The notes beneath the pieces were generated by a model that was given only the letters and a program-made list of their open reading frames with translations, searched no databases and was not told the DNA's origin. Source: Leptoclinus maculatus (Eukaryota; Chordata; Actinopteri; Perciformes; Stichaeidae). From it: a stretch of DNA of 64,000 nt. Both the position numbers and the translations under genes were made by a program. The DNA lies in contig JAVDOI010000019.1 in the NCBI GenBank assembly GCA_032191485.1, forward strand, positions 12,665,418 through 12,729,417, read 5' to 3'. Shown piece by piece: positions 12,443-26,369 of this stretch (the first letter of the stretch is position 1; each line of letters opens with the position of its first letter).

Positions 12443-15400
12443 TCCGTGCCCTTTCAGATAAACACATACAGTCGGCTTTCCGTCTGTCTGCTGGGAAGGA
12501 AGTGCCGTTGCTCTGATGGATGTTGGTACTGTTGGCTAGACACCCATCCCCCCCTCTCCGTCTTTCTCCTTCCATCAATGCCCATTGTGCCTGTTTACCA
12601 GATTACAGTCCACAGTGCTTTGATGGAATTACTCCCGTTTAAGCCAGACTTACTTTATTTTTCAGCCTGAAGTGGACACATGGCTCACAGTGAACCCATT
12701 GCCTCGGAACGCAGGTGGACAGATTCCACAATAGACACAGCAGCGACAGCTTAAAATAGAGTTTCAATCTGCACATGTAAATTCAATTACAGTTAACGGT
12801 TCCCTGTGGGGTACCCTCCTAAACAAGTGCCAGTAAAAATGTTTATCCTCAGTGATTCTCACCAAAACACATGGTGTGTCCTTGGAGCCCAAAAAACCCC
12901 AACGAAAGTATTTTGCCATTCATCATGTTTTGCTGGCTATCAGTCTCATTCTTTCCTGTTTTTGTTGGGTCACTTGTACATGTGCAACCTTGTAGAGTTT
13001 GAGATCAAAAAGTTATGTTTGCTGCTGCAAGAGGACTCTGTTTACTGTAATTTAAAAGAAAAAAAAGTCGAATAGATTTTCATTATGATTTTGTTATGAT
13101 ATTCTTACTTTTAACCCTTAAAATAAACACTGATGAATTCCTAGATTAGCTAAACTTGTTTTCATATTGCTTGGCTACATAAAACCCATTAAGGACTCTT
13201 GGGGAGTCTTACATTTACTCGCTGTTCAAATTAACATAAATGTGGGTGTCATCAGCGTATTTGCGAACACCAATATTCTGTTTCCAGATTTACAGGAAAA
13301 CTGCGATGCATTATTTTGTAGTAAGATCTCCAAGCAGGCCTGGTGAGGAATGTGTTGTGTAAAGGAAAGCAAAAACCGATGTCTATGTGCATGCCAGTGT
13401 GTGTGTGTGTGTGTGTGTGTGTGCTGGTGTTGCTGTGGTGTCACCGGGCTGTCGCGGGCCTTTTGTCCGGCCCTGAGTTATGTGAAGCTGGATCTCCGTC
13501 CCCGTCTTTGTTTGGCCCTGCTCTCCGTGCTCTCCCGCGGACCGGCGCCCCTCGTCCCATTTGTCGTGTTCTCTTAATTGTGGACCACAATGCTGTGACC
13601 CCGCGACCTTTTCCAACAACAGGGAAATTAATAGCGTTCCTCCCATCACACTCTCGGCCAGTCATCCAGCCAATGAGGGAGCCACATGGGGGCTTTTTTT
13701 GCTCTCATCTTGCGTCAACCAATGAAAACACACACACACACACATAAAACACACACACACTACTCGTCCAATGATATCAATGATGGCCAGCGACAACAAC
13801 ACACACTTTGTAAAGAGACACACTACCAACACACATTTCTTTCACAGCGAGAGTTGTGGCAGACACCACTCTTTCACCCCGACAACAGCAGTAGTGTTGG
13901 TTGCTACTGGCAGCGATAGCCACAGCGATGGCAGGCCGCCCATAAAGGGATCTTCGATTTGAAGGATGTCCAGGGACCAGACATGGAGAGGGAGAAAGGT
14001 TGGGTTTACTCATTTAAGGACACCCAGCACCCTCATGGTCACGTGAGGACGTAGTCAAAGACGACGGGGTGTAAAGGTCATAGTTTGGTGCACAAATGAT
14101 ACCAAAACAAACCCTCGTTAACGTGACGGATGTAGTGACACAAGAAGCATCAATGAACCTGATTGTGCCACTGAATACGCTGGTCTAATCCGTCTAAATC
14201 ATGGGGCTGCAAGAGAGAACAGGTTTTTTTCTGCTGTTAAGAATTTGATTATTGTTTTCCGTATTTAAAGGAATGAAGTAAATCAAGGATGAGGGAAACC
14301 ATAAAGCCAACGAAACAACTCCACCTTCTGAAGGGAGAACTAACCCTGTATGAGTTTATACTGTATGTTCAAGAGCCTCAAAAGGAAGAAAGCCAAAAGC
14401 GCAAAGAAAAGGTATTGACCTGCCAATTTCATTCACCCAGCAGTTCAAAAACTCAAGGGACGCAGCTTGTGCTCATTCATACAAGACGTCATTATCTGGC
14501 ATGTGTATTTGGCAAAATGAAATGTTGGGTTATAACATTTTTGTTGTTGCTAATCGCGAGGGGGCGGGGGGGACGCCTGTATAGTATAAAGTTTGATGCA
14601 TCTGGCCATTAAAATATAGCTTTCCAGGGCCAGTCATTGCTGCAAACTCAGTTTTTGTTAAACATTTCACTGTTTGGAAACATCTCCAGAGAAGCCTGGC
14701 AGCTTGAATGTGGACCAGTCACAAACTTAATAGGTTCAGGCTGCAGCATTTAGGGGGATCTATTGGAATATAACATTAATACGTATGGTTTCTTTAGTGT
14801 ACAATTAACTGAAAATAAGAATTTTCATTACCCTCGAATGAGCCGTTTATATCCACATAAGAAGCGGCTCCTCTTCACTGAGTCGTCCGCCATGTTTCTA
14901 CGGTAGCCCAGAAGGCACAAACCAAACAGGATTCACTTTTCGCGTCGGCCACCGTAGTTCTCCCACACGGTCGCCAAATCCTACACACGAGACCTCTAAT
15001 GAATTGCACTCTTCTGCAACTACAACCCTAAATTCTTACTTCAAAATGATCAATGATCAAAAGCGGGTGGCACATTCCTCCAATCAGGCGTTTCCTTGAA
15101 TAAGGAAAAATAAATTATAAAAAGATGACAGCAGATCTTTCTCTCTCTCTTTCTCTGTCAGGTGATCTACCGCACCCTCCCAAAGTGGGAGTCCCTGGAT
15201 CCGTTCGGGGTGGAGGGCCAGCAGCAGCTGAGGGTGACCAACATCCGGATCAGACTGCTGAAGCGGCAGTCGTGTCCCTGCCAGGCCAAAGACCTCGCCT
15301 CCACACACGAAGCTCCTCCCACCCGCCACTTTGCCATCTACGACCTGATCGTGAAGGGAAGCTGCTTCTGTAACGGACACGCCGAGCAGTGTGTTCCTGC

Positions 15401-18400
15401 ACCGGGCTACCAGCCCATCAGAGACCGCACCAACCATGTGGTAAGACAGGAGCATTGGGTCACCATAACGGGGGCGAATTAACGGAAACAAAATGCTAAA
15501 TACCCGTCTTTTTCAATAAAAAGTTTGAAAAAATATATTTGTATAACCCCCCTGTGTGTAAAGGTCTTTAGAGTTTGTTTAGGATTAAACAAAACATGTA
15601 CTATCAGGTCTACAGGTACTTTAAAGAAAACATCAATGCTTTTATTTCCAATGTATAATGTGTATTAAGCTTGTTTTAAGCCTTCATGCTGTGATACTAA
15701 TGCACCGCACTTCCTTCACCCCGCCTTGTTTTGACATACTGACATTTCTCTCACTTGCTTTGATATTCATCACGGGGTAATCACACCCCAATGGGCGGCC
15801 TTCCCACTTGTTCTGAGGAAGATTATAAGGCTCGATACTTACGGACGAAACAGCTTGTTCACTTTGTGTCGACAGGCGTCTTAATAACAGACTAAAGGAG
15901 GGGTGGTGAGGGAGGGATTGCCTTTCTCTCTCCTGCTTCCTCTGTTCTTCTGTCAGGTCAGATCAACGGCTTATTTTCCTGTTCATAACAAACACGAGAG
16001 ATGTAGATATTGATTCAAGGGTTAATGACGGCGTTGATGTGTTGATGAAGGTGTGAACGGACACGGCTGATTCAGTGTTTCAGAGTTTATGCTATTATCA
16101 CAACCATCTCCACAAACAGAAACGTCTGTTCTGAAACAATCAGTGAGGCTCCACAGGGAAAGTGAGAGTCAACAAGGAGTTTCCTTAACAACTTATAATA
16201 ACAGTACGACATCAATAGGATTTTTAAGACCGATAGCGATAAACACTTTTAGTTTAGATCTCGTTTTTTAAAGAATTGAGACCAATCTGATGGACAAACT
16301 ATGTTATGACGTCACTTCTTGTGACTTATCAGACCTAAAAAAATTGCATTCTGACATATTTTATCCTGATAAGAAGCAGATGAAATGTTTGGTATTACTC
16401 GTGACAAATGAACGAGAGTATTCGTGTGTTTTCTTTGCTGATACCAGCGGTTTTTGTATTGAAGCTGCCGATAGCCGATTTATTGGACACAGTCTTTAAA
16501 TCTGGCAATTTTCATGCCAAGAAATTCCAAGCGGCTCTACCGAGTGTTTTCATCAGGATTTCCTTCTTTTGAGGGTAGAAAATCCTTTGAAATAGTCTTT
16601 AGACCACAGGGCTGTAAAACTCTGCTCTGCACGCCAGGATAACAATAACACGAATAAAAATAACAGATCATTTTAATGCTAACATGTGTGGCAGATATTC
16701 ATCTTTCATCACAAATATTAGTCCAACTCCTTCCAAGACGTAATGTTTGAACAGTAAATCCTTCTTAACCGCCCTCACAACATTACCCCAGGTCATCGTT
16801 CTGCAGTGCCCCATGCGGGTAGCATTCGGTCAACACACAGAAGTTATATAAGAGACTTTCACAGCAGTTTTATCAGCAGTTTGTTTTGTGTCTCTGTTTT
16901 CGACCCAGAGCCGCCATTTCTGGCAAAACCCAAACAAGCAGAGCAGCACGAGATGGGAGATGAGGGAAGAGATTAGAGATGAAGGGATGGAAGTATTCCT
17001 TTACTTAGAGAGAACTACAGTGGCCCTCAGGTAACGTAAGAACACTGAGGGCTCTCTTTAGAGCCAGTGTTTGGTTTGTCCGTTCTGGGCTACCGTAGAA
17101 TCATGGCGGTGCAACATGGCGGACTCCGTGAAGAGGATCCTCTCCCGATCTAGATACGAAGGACTAATTCTAAGCTAACTTAAACACAACAAATCTTAGT
17201 TTAAGTTGGTTATACACAAAGAATAGTTGTGAATATTATATTCCATTTCTGCCAATAAATCTCTCCTAAATCCTACACACTGTACACACTGTACTGGAGT
17301 AAATCTTAGTTATTTTTGGTTTACACTAAACATACAGTATGGTATTGTATTCTCTTCTGTTTATATATGTACAGTATGTTTTGTTTGTTTGGTCTGCTGT
17401 GTGTTTAGTGTGTGTGCTTAAGCATGCAGTGTTTTGTCTGTGTGTGTGTGTGTGTGTGTGTGCAGTAATCAGCGGTGAAAGTGACCCTTTGATTGGTCGA
17501 GTCGTTACTGCTCAGACACTGTGAACGTAGACCAAAAGGCCACTTTGTTTGTTGTTGTTGGGTTATTTTGTGCTCCTGTTTCCCCACATGGGTTTTTCTT
17601 GCGGTTCAGGGTGATTACACTGTCTGTTAGTTTGCCACAAAGCCAACAGTCACACACATTTACAAACCTAATGGCATCCAGGGACAACTACTGGAGCGTT
17701 AGCAGCAATTAGTCCAATTAGAAGTGTGTTCTTTGTTTTTCCCAAACTAACTGCCTCTCTTTACATCTTTCTGTGCCTCTTTACTCTCTTTCTTTTCATT
17801 TCTTTCACTTGCACCTCCCTTACATATTTACTTATTTGTCTGCTCTTCTTTAAGACACAGAGTGAACGTCGGTTTATTAGAAGTACTACTCGGCCCGTAA
17901 GAGACATGTGTGTGTTAGATCTTTACATTATTTCAGTCACAGGAGTAGAGACAACTTAAAACATACGGTACACATAACATGTCAAGTTTAAATCACGTTC
18001 AGCAATGTAATGACACTAGACACATTGTTTTAAATTGAAGAGCATTTTTTAATGTGTTAATTGAATAATTGAGTCTATAAAATGGCAGTAGCTGCATGTT
18101 TTAATGCGTTTTGCAGTCCACTGTTACCTCATTGTTTAATAATGGAAATACTCAAAACATTATCCGACCCTCCAAAAGTATGTTTCTGGCTATACATTTA
18201 ATCATCCGTTTCTGATTCTACAGCTGCATGATTTTTCCTTTTTGGCACCTATGGAAGTGTAAAGTAACTGATATCATTGGCGTCACACATCAGTCCGTCT
18301 CTGCCGTGTCCCGTGCACGGTGGCGTTTACATAGTTGCGTGTGTGCAGCAGCTCTCAGTGTGTGCGTGTGTTAATCGTCCCGTATCACGGTATGGTAAAC

Positions 18401-19053
18401 ATGTGAAATGGGTTTAAATACCAGCTGCCTGGACCCGAGCCAGCTGCTGCCCTTTTCCTTCCCCTCTTGTCCATTTCTTCTTTTTCCACTCATTTCTCTC
18501 CACTGTTTTCCATTAATTACCTATTTTTTTATATTATTTTTGCGATATGTGTCATTAGCTCTCCTGCCTGGACCTCTCAATTGCTTCCCCCTATTACTGT
18601 GATTGAAACGGTGTAAAAGCAGTCATGTGTGTGCGTGTGTTCGCCTCTACATTGCAGGACTGATCTGGGGTTAGAGGACATTTGGCTCCAGTCTATAGCA
18701 TGTGGATGTGTTTAAGTCTCTGCTATACTAGTACAGTGTGTTACTGTGTGAATCAGAGCCATCACACACACCGTGGGAAACAAATGCACCAATCTGTGTG
18801 TTTTTGTGCGTTTGCAGTTATTTTCCATGTTGATCAGTGTGTGTCTGCCTCTACAATCGTTGTATAACAGTGTGTGTCCTACATTACAGTTGCACGGTGT
18901 AACGCAAACAAATAAAGAGCTTCCTCAGATGCCATGCCCCCCCCCCCCCCCCCTCTCCTTCAATCATTATCCAGCATGCATGGCATTCCAGCTCACAGGA
19001 ATGACAAGGAGATTGTTATTGTGCTCTCTCTCGCTGCATACTTGCACTCTTCT

Positions 19054-19088
<35 letters not shown>

Positions 19089-21174
19089 GTAAACACACAC
19101 ACACACACAAGCTTTTCAGACCAGAGGCCCGTTCTGGTTTCCAGTGATGAAGCCAAACAATCAATGTCCATTCACTAATTTTCAGGCGAGGGAGTACGAG
19201 AGAGACTGAGAGAGATGGAGTGAGAGGAAGCGGAGAAGAGGAAGAGAAAGGCAGAGACGCAGGAAAGGAAAGAGAGAAGAAGAAATGGAGAGTGTAAAAT
19301 CTGAGAGGAACCCCCAGCATGCTTGTCCTCACGTGGGAAACTTTCCTCTCCATCACACTGACCTCTTTGTTCCTCCCATCTCTACCTCTGTCTATCATCT
19401 CGCTTGTTGCTAATGAGCTCTCCCTCTCTTTCTCTCTCAGGTCCATGGGAAGTGTGTGTGCAGACACAACACTGCAGGTGATCACTGCGAGCGCTGCACT
19501 CCGCTCTACAACGACCGACCCTGGCAGCCCGCTGACGGACTGACGGGCGCTCCACACGAATGTCGGAGTAAGTCGAACAAACACTGACCCACCTTTCCCC
19601 ACGAGGGAACTTCAAATCCTCACTGCATCGCCACAAGACCTAGAACAAACAACTGAACAGTAACCACCATTTATCGGTGCATCTGCATAGACAGCAACAG
19701 CCTGTAGAACGGGCATGTTGAACAAAGCATGATATACAAAGCGCTGATGAGGATTTAGGGGAAGAGGACGCTGGAATTAGCTGTAAAAAACAAGCAGCAT
19801 TACGGGAGAGTTAGGGTGCACCAAAATGGCAAACCAGTGCAGGGGAAAGATAAAGTAAAGAGCACAAATTGAGCAAAACAACTTGACATTTTGGACCATC
19901 AACCAGACGGCATCTTCCTTTTGTGAAGCCAGTGCAGAAGTGTCTTAAAGCTGCATTCATTATAGTGTCCACCAGGGGGCGACTCCTCTGGTTGTATAGA
20001 AGTCTATGAGAAGATGACTCTACTTCTCTCTTGATTTATTACCTCAGTAAACATTGTAAACATGAGTTTATGGTCTCAATCTCTAGTTTCAAGTCTTCTT
20101 CAATACAGCATGATGTTCATTTAGTAAATTATGGTCCATTTAGAGTCAAACAGACCATAAAGCAGGGTATGCTTTAGGGCGGACATAAACGGCGTCTCTT
20201 CGTCCCTCCACAGTCCAAATATGGTCACTTCTGTTCACTGTCTTCTTGGAAGTTAAACTTCTAGAGAGTCATGGGTTATCAACGTAGTTCCTGCAAGAAA
20301 TATACATAAATCTCAAGTATGTTTTAAGTAAGTCAGAGCTGCAATGTCAGCTGTTTTTCTCGAAAAGGGATACTTTACCTAAAAAACCTGGCTCCTTCAT
20401 GGAGGGCAGCAGCTACAGTTAGCTTGGATACCCAACAGTTACCAGTGGATTCCACTGGAGACCCACAGACACAGTAAAGCCTCAAAATGTCCATAACAAC
20501 TTCTCAAACCAGTCCTGCAGCATAATTACTGTTTGATACTCTAAAAGCTCTATATTTTGGTCAAAAGCGACAGCGACTCAAAGTTGGTGTTCATTTCTTC
20601 TCTCTCACACCAGAGTGCAAGTGTAACGGACACGCTCAGAGCTGCCGCTTTGACTGGACGGCGTGGCGTGAGTCCGGCCAGCGCAGCGGAGGCCTTTGTG
20701 ACTGTCTGCACAACACTGAGGGACGTCAGTGTCAGAAATGCAAAGCCGGCTTCTACAGAGACCCCCAGAGACCACAGACAGCCCCCGACTCCTGCAAACG
20801 TAAGACACACACACACACACACACACCAACAACACATACAAACAGTTGCTGATCACAGTGAACATTGTGGCTTTTCAGATTTCAGTCTATGTGCATGAGA
20901 TGAGTTCAGGAATGTCACTAGTAAATACTAGACGCAGGGATGTTGCCGTGCCTTACATTTCTTTGCAAACCGCAACGTGTAGAACACACTGTAAAATGTC
21001 ATATAGCATAATTAATCATACCGGTGTTGACAAAATGTTGCTGGTGTGAATCATAACATCAACCTCATACGCACACCACACTGGCACGGCGATCTCATTC
21101 TCACAAGGAATGCGGAGAACTGAGATCGCAAGCCGAGACGTGCTGGATAGCGTTGATACCTCATGGGCACCTGG

Positions 21175-21237
<63 letters not shown>

Positions 21238-22787
21238 ACAGCAGACGGCCCACGCTCCAGCGCAGTATACACCGGAGTTAATCATCAGATGGTGGCATTC
21301 CTTCTTTTGACTCAAAGCTCGACACACAAACCCCCGCGCGTCCATCTCGGGCTTGTTTTGCCATTTTTCATGCGTGACTCAGAGCTGGAGTAGCTTCAGG
21401 GTAATCATTGGTAGTCGGGCGTGAGGGTCCTCTGTGTGTACGTGTGTCTGAGTGGCGTGCTGCCCTCCGGTGATGAGACGAGACTTAAGTAAACACGCGA
21501 TAGTCATCCATAAACACGCAGCAGTGGCTACATTCCCCGTCTGATTATGAGTCAGATTTGACCCAGTGAGCTCAGTCCTGCAGGTATGCTGGACTCACAC
21601 ATCATTTCTACTGCATGTGTGTGTGTGTGTACAGCTATCTTTGTGAGGACATTAGACGTTAGACACGTTAGAATTAGGTTTGGGGTCGGGCATTTAGTTG
21701 TGCTGGTTAAGGTTAGTGTAAGGAGCTACCCAATGCATTATGTCAATGAGTGTCTTAAAGATAGAAGCACAAGGTTGTGTGTTCACGTAGGCATATACAT
21801 TGAATAGGGACAATATGTTGGCTATCAGCCCAATTGTATCAATCAGAGTTTGGGTGTTGTGCACATTTTATTTTATTTCTTTACATCAAGAGATCCACAC
21901 AACAGAAATACAAACTTTTTAAACCCTTTAACCCACCGACTGCCACAGCGTTTTGTGGCGTCTCTATAAGCATAGATCCAAACTCTTCCATTGGAGCCAT
22001 GTATACCAACACGATACAGCCTTATTCCATTGTCGTTCTTCAGTATTTTATAAGTTTATTACCTATTATGTCTTTTCCCCATGCCAATTTAAGACCATAA
22101 AGTCTCGATGTGTTGACGTCTCCGATAGTCATACAGAACAGACATGTAATAGGGTTTAGATTTCAGGGATTGGGTGTCGTGCATGTGGTTTTTTTTGTAC
22201 CTGAAAACTCGCCTGTGGTTGTAACTGTAGAGGGGTAATGATCCTCACTCTGACGGCTGATTGATGGACAAAAAAGGAGCGACGGCAGGCTTTGGAGAAC
22301 CCCTGAGACGAAGGTACAGGTTGTGAAATCCCGCTGACAATGGAGGAATTTCCCTCCGTCGTGAGGAACATTTTTTTCATACCAGGCTCCGAGGGGCCCT
22401 GGAAAGAAAACACTCCTGTCAAGCTTGTACACACCAAAACTCTTTAGCAGGGGGGAAAGTTACAGTGTGTGTGTATATATGTGTGTGTGTGTGGGGGGTT
22501 TGTTGTCTACACTGGCTGCTCAGGCAGGTGTCTTGTCATGTCTCTTGAAGTTTTCATAGTCAGAGCTCCTGCAGCTCTCTTATACACACATATTTACACA
22601 AAGCAGTCTTTGTGTAGTGACCCCCTTCAAATGCTCATAAATTCTCACGCAGATATGTAAACACACGCGCGTACCGAACACATCGTAACACGTGTTTTTC
22701 GGCTTTACATGGACCTCAGGTGGTGCTCGGTTGATTATTAACGTGTGGCGGCTGCTCACCAAACAATAGTGTAGATAAGGTCCTGAT

Positions 22788-22818
<31 letters not shown>

Positions 22819-25281
22819 AAGATCTTGTCTGGTACATGTCTAGTATTTGTATATCTTGTGTGCACATCTATGAAGTCTATAAATGCGATGTCTTTATGAT
22901 TTTATTGATATTACACAGTTCGTTCTTATGATAAGGTTTATCTTATCTTTGTTGTCCCGGACCATTTGTCTGATTAACCATCTGGTTCGGAGCTCAAGAA
23001 GGTTGATGTGACATCGTTGTGACAGACTGAAGACAGCAGTGTGCTTCATCCCTAACCTAGACGTGTCATTCCTGCTTCAGGAAATATAACATAAAACTAA
23101 CAAGTATTTGCGTTATGAATTAATCTGTTTATTATTCTTTTGTCTATAAGATGATATTGAAATTCAGCCATGATATTTGTTTGCAGTTGCAGATTGATGG
23201 TTGAAATTGGCCGGTACTTGGCTGGTACTTCTTAAATTGCACAGGGTTTATTCAGATGATATTACTCTATAAATGTCAAATGATGCAGAAAAATAGCTTT
23301 CGAGATCCCTCAACTTTTAGAGGAAAACGAGCACTTGAACATCTACATCTTTCATGACAACTGGACAACTCATGTGATACGATTTAAAGCTCCAGAAAAG
23401 CCACTAAATGGTGCTCGTCAGCCCTCGAGGTGTTTTTTAAAAAAAGCGTGCAATCTTGTGAATGTATTGTTTTGTTTACAGTCAACTGTGTGAGTTTACC
23501 ATCATGAGCTTTGGTTTGAGAACAACACAACCTCCAGAACTATGACTGTTTTATTCTATTACTATCGTCAAACATTAGCATTAATAATTTAAAAAAGAAG
23601 AGGTGAGAGTGCAGGGAGTCATGCCTCTGGGTGTACAGTAAGTAGTTGGAGTCATTTACTGCCAGTCGAGCTTCAAGCATCATTAAACAGGAGAGAAACG
23701 GCTCCAAACAACACCCCCTCTTTGTCTCTCCCTCCTCGTCTTCTGCCTCTCTCCTTAACCATGTCTCCCTCCCTCGTCCTCCCTCGGGACGGGGACAGAT
23801 TTATGGGGGAGGCCCGACACCTCCCCCTGCAAAGGCTCCGGGTCTCAGTGTTGATAACAGTAGAAAGACAGTAGTTTTCTCAGGCTGCCAGTGGAAACAT
23901 GGGTGTGTGTACAAGTATATTGTTTTTGGAGGTTGTTTAAAGAACACCCTATCAGCACACAATTAGAGGGGGGGAGAAAGCTGGAGAGGTTTGTGTGTGT
24001 GTGTGAGATAAGAAAAAGAGAGAGGCCTTTGTATTACAAGCTCCTGCAACAACACCACACAGACAAATAGAACAACTGATGAATGATGAAATACTTAAGT
24101 CCTGGTAATACATTTGTAATTTACAGGTTAGCAAACTGTCAGCTTAAAAGACCTTTAGACTCAAGGCTCCCAGACATGACTTCGTTTTGTTCCCCTAGAT
24201 ATATTTTAAATCTGTATTTATTATTTCTTTAGATTGTTTTACTGTTTTGGATAGTTTATAGGGCTGTGTATACGATACGTATCGCGATACGCGTGTCACG
24301 ATATGATATATTGCGATACAATATTATACAATACAATACTTTTTTATGAATAAAACTTAGCAGTAGATCTCTTCAAGTTGGACATGCTCTATTTTAAATA
24401 ACTGACCCCAGACAAATATTTGGAGTGATGGGAAGTAACAGTTTACAGACTGCTTTTTTCAAATGTACAAATACTATTTACCCTTTCAGTTGCCAAAACA
24501 ATAACACAAATGATGCCTATTAGGCCCAGAGACAGAGTCATTATCCTCAGCAGAACAAAAACAGTGATAGTCCAACTCACAAGTCCAGAAAGCAGCGGAT
24601 GTGAAATCCTCGTCACAACGCACACCGATCGTCAGTCCGACCCTCAGCATCTGAACGGCCCAACTTTTGATTACTTACTCTCAAACCAGGGCTATGTTAA
24701 CGATTTGTCGATGTCAAAATGCAACACCTTCACATCTTAAACTACTTTTTTCTCTTCCCAGCATGCAGCTGTCACCCCTTGGGCTCCATGCCCTTCCACC
24801 TGGCTGACGGCTCACTCTGCGACCCCTCCAACGGAAATTGCATCTGCAAACCTGGAGTAGGTGGAAACCACTGCGACAGGTGCATGGTGGGATACTGGGG
24901 CTTCCACGAGTATGGCTGCCGTCCGTGTGACTGTGCAGGAGACTGTGATCCGTTCACTGGAGACTGCATGTTTGGGTGAGTAATAACAAAAACTCTATCT
25001 ATGTAGATAGCGAGTGCCTTTCTGATACCAGTGATTTTCCTTTTCCCAAATCTTTGTACCTCATAGCAAAGAACTTTTCATTTTTATGTAAGGTAACATG
25101 ATTATCCACAGCAAACAGAGGCCTGTGTATTTCTATATGTGTGTGTGTGCTGATGTTGTCATGCGTTTGTGCAGCTCTGACCTGGACCTGTACAACTTAG
25201 AGGGAAACTCCAGCGAGCCGGTGAGGATCTTCAGAGTAGACGAACTCTTCTCTGCCCTACACTACTCAGGTGAGTTGAGAC

Positions 25282-25312
<31 letters not shown>

Positions 25313-25565
25313 CATCCTCCTCCACAGCCCAGTGACCAAGCATTAATGGTTAAGTAATGAAAGTCATCATAGGGCCTTAGAAGGCGATGGAACAAAGACG
25401 GAAGTGTGTGTTTGTGTGCGCGTGCATTCATGCATGGACAGTTTCCATGTGTCCCTTCTCTTAGACCCCCCACCATCGGCCTGTAACTGCAGCTTTCATA
25501 GGCACATTCCTCACTGGACACACACTGTGCTTGCATTCTTAGGACGCCATGCACAGTATCTGAGA

Positions 25566-25630
<65 letters not shown>

Positions 25631-26369
25631 AGTTATGTGACAGATATTAATGTGTACCTGTGTATCCGTCTCCTGCAGAGAAGTGTGAGTGCAAAGAGCA
25701 AGCCCTGACCAACAGTAAACTGTTCTGCACCATGAATTATGCATACGGTAAGAATTTCTCACGGGTCTTTCACTTGTAAAGGATTTTAATACCGCAGCAT
25801 TCAGAGTATTAATACTCGACTCTAATTAATACTTGTCTTCTCCACTTGACTCTCAGTCCTGAAGGTGAAAGTGCTGTCGGCCCACGATAAGGGCTCCCAC
25901 GCCGAGGTGGAAGTCAAAGTTCAGAAGGTGCTCAGTCAGAACACCAAGGTGAAGATACAGCGAGGTCGGGTCACTCTTTACCCCGAGTCCTGGACCGCAC
26001 GGGGCTGCACCTGCCCGATCCTCAACCCAGGTCAGACTAACACTCCGTGTCTCACACTGTGATTGTCTCCTTCAGTACTATTTTAACAAACGCATCCCAG
26101 CCAATCAGAGAAAGTATTTGAGGCTTTTGTTTAAAGGCCAGTAACGTCGCAATACACCTAAGCTGTTTAGCCGCTTTAAAGTTGATTGAGGTGGATTAAG
26201 TGTCCCTGACCTTTGACGTCGTTTCTCAGGGCTGGAGTACCTTGTGGCGGGCCACTCGGACCGTAAGCAGGGCCGCCTCCTGGTCAACATGAAGAGCTTC
26301 GTCAAGCCGTGGAAGGCCAGCTTGGGCCGCAAAGTCCTCACGCTTCTCAAGAAAGACTGCAACTGGTAG
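8054..26369 (+). CDS. ntn4: NTN4, netrin-4 (beta-netrin), complete
   Basis: Netrin-4 is a secreted laminin-related protein that inserts into laminin networks of basement membranes and affects vessel and axon growth. Ten coding exons: 8054-8099, 9485-10038, 15162-15440, 19441-19567, 20614-20799, 24762-24975, 25175-25269, 25679-25747, 25857-26030 and 26230-26369. Frame closes exactly to 627 aa (human about 628). Residues 1-15 are a signal peptide (MMILFAISLAVLSNA). A laminin N-terminal domain runs from about 17 to 267, with HPNTWWQSAEGVEPETVQLD. Three laminin-EGF modules start near C268 (GSCFCNGHAEQC), C337 (KCKCNGHAQSC) and C399 (PCSCHPLGSMPF). The C-terminal netrin/NTR module begins near C503 (EKCECKEQALTNSK) and ends basic, KVLTLLKKDCNW. 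The laminin-type N-domain with only three LE modules and this C-terminus point to netrin-4 rather than netrin-1 or -3. Introns 2, 3 and 5 are 4-5 kb and repeat-bearing. Confidence 0.98.
14820..14998 (+). repeat. Dispersed repeat family B (CCGCCATGTTTCTACGGTAG type), NTN4 intron 2
   Basis: It contains CGCCATGTTTCTACGGTAGC, then a CAAACCAAACA segment and the tail AATCCTACACACGAG. Related copies are at about 17040-17290 (minus), 52355-52583 and 63658-63886. No coding potential. Confidence 0.75.
17040..17290 (-). repeat. Dispersed repeat family B, minus orientation, NTN4 intron 3
   Basis: Read on the plus strand it has GAGCCAGTGTTTGGTTTGTC, then GGGCTACCGTAGAATCATGG and CTCCTAAATCCTACACACTG. This is the reverse complement of the core of the copy at 52355-52583, although the TCCTACACACTG end is in the same orientation, so the copy is rearranged or composite. 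Confidence 0.6.
19948..20182 (+). repeat. Dispersed repeat family A (CCACCAGGGGGCGACTCCTC type), NTN4 intron 4
   Basis: About 235 bases running from AAAGCTGCATTCATTATAGT through CCACCAGGGGGCGACTCCTC and CAGTAAACATTGTAAACATG to CAGGGTATGCTTTAGGGCGG. Near-identical copies lie in USP44 intron 3 (38108-38368, minus) and BAAT intron 7 (53784-54030, plus). Confidence 0.9.
21177..21235 (+). repeat. (TG)n microsatellite, about 59 bases, NTN4 intron 5
   Basis: Near-perfect TG dinucleotide run. It is flanked by non-repetitive sequence at 21045-21170 and 21240-21420 that looks less degenerate than the surrounding intron. Confidence 0.95.
24245..24345. repeat. CG/TA-palindromic repeat (CGATACGTATCGCGATACG type), NTN4 intron 5
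   Basis: GTATACGATACGTATCGCG is followed by ATACGCGTGTCACGATATG and ATTGCGATACAATATTATAC. Self-complementary ACGATACGTATCG lies at its core. It looks like the end of a mobile-element family, but no transposase is present and the family cannot be named from sequence alone. Confidence 0.5.
25567..25628 (+). repeat. (CA)n microsatellite, about 62 bases, NTN4 intron 7
   Basis: Perfect or near-perfect CA run about 50 bases upstream of the acceptor of NTN4 exon 8 (exon starts at 25679). Confidence 0.95.

Noticed and set aside
13777..14013. Small open frames on both strands in NTN4 intron 2
   Set aside because: No splice context, homology or composition bias; ordinary chance frames.
24443..24625. 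60-codon minus-strand hydrophobic frame in NTN4 intron 5
   Set aside because: Short, no start context or conservation evidence, and adjacent to a mobile-element-like palindromic repeat.
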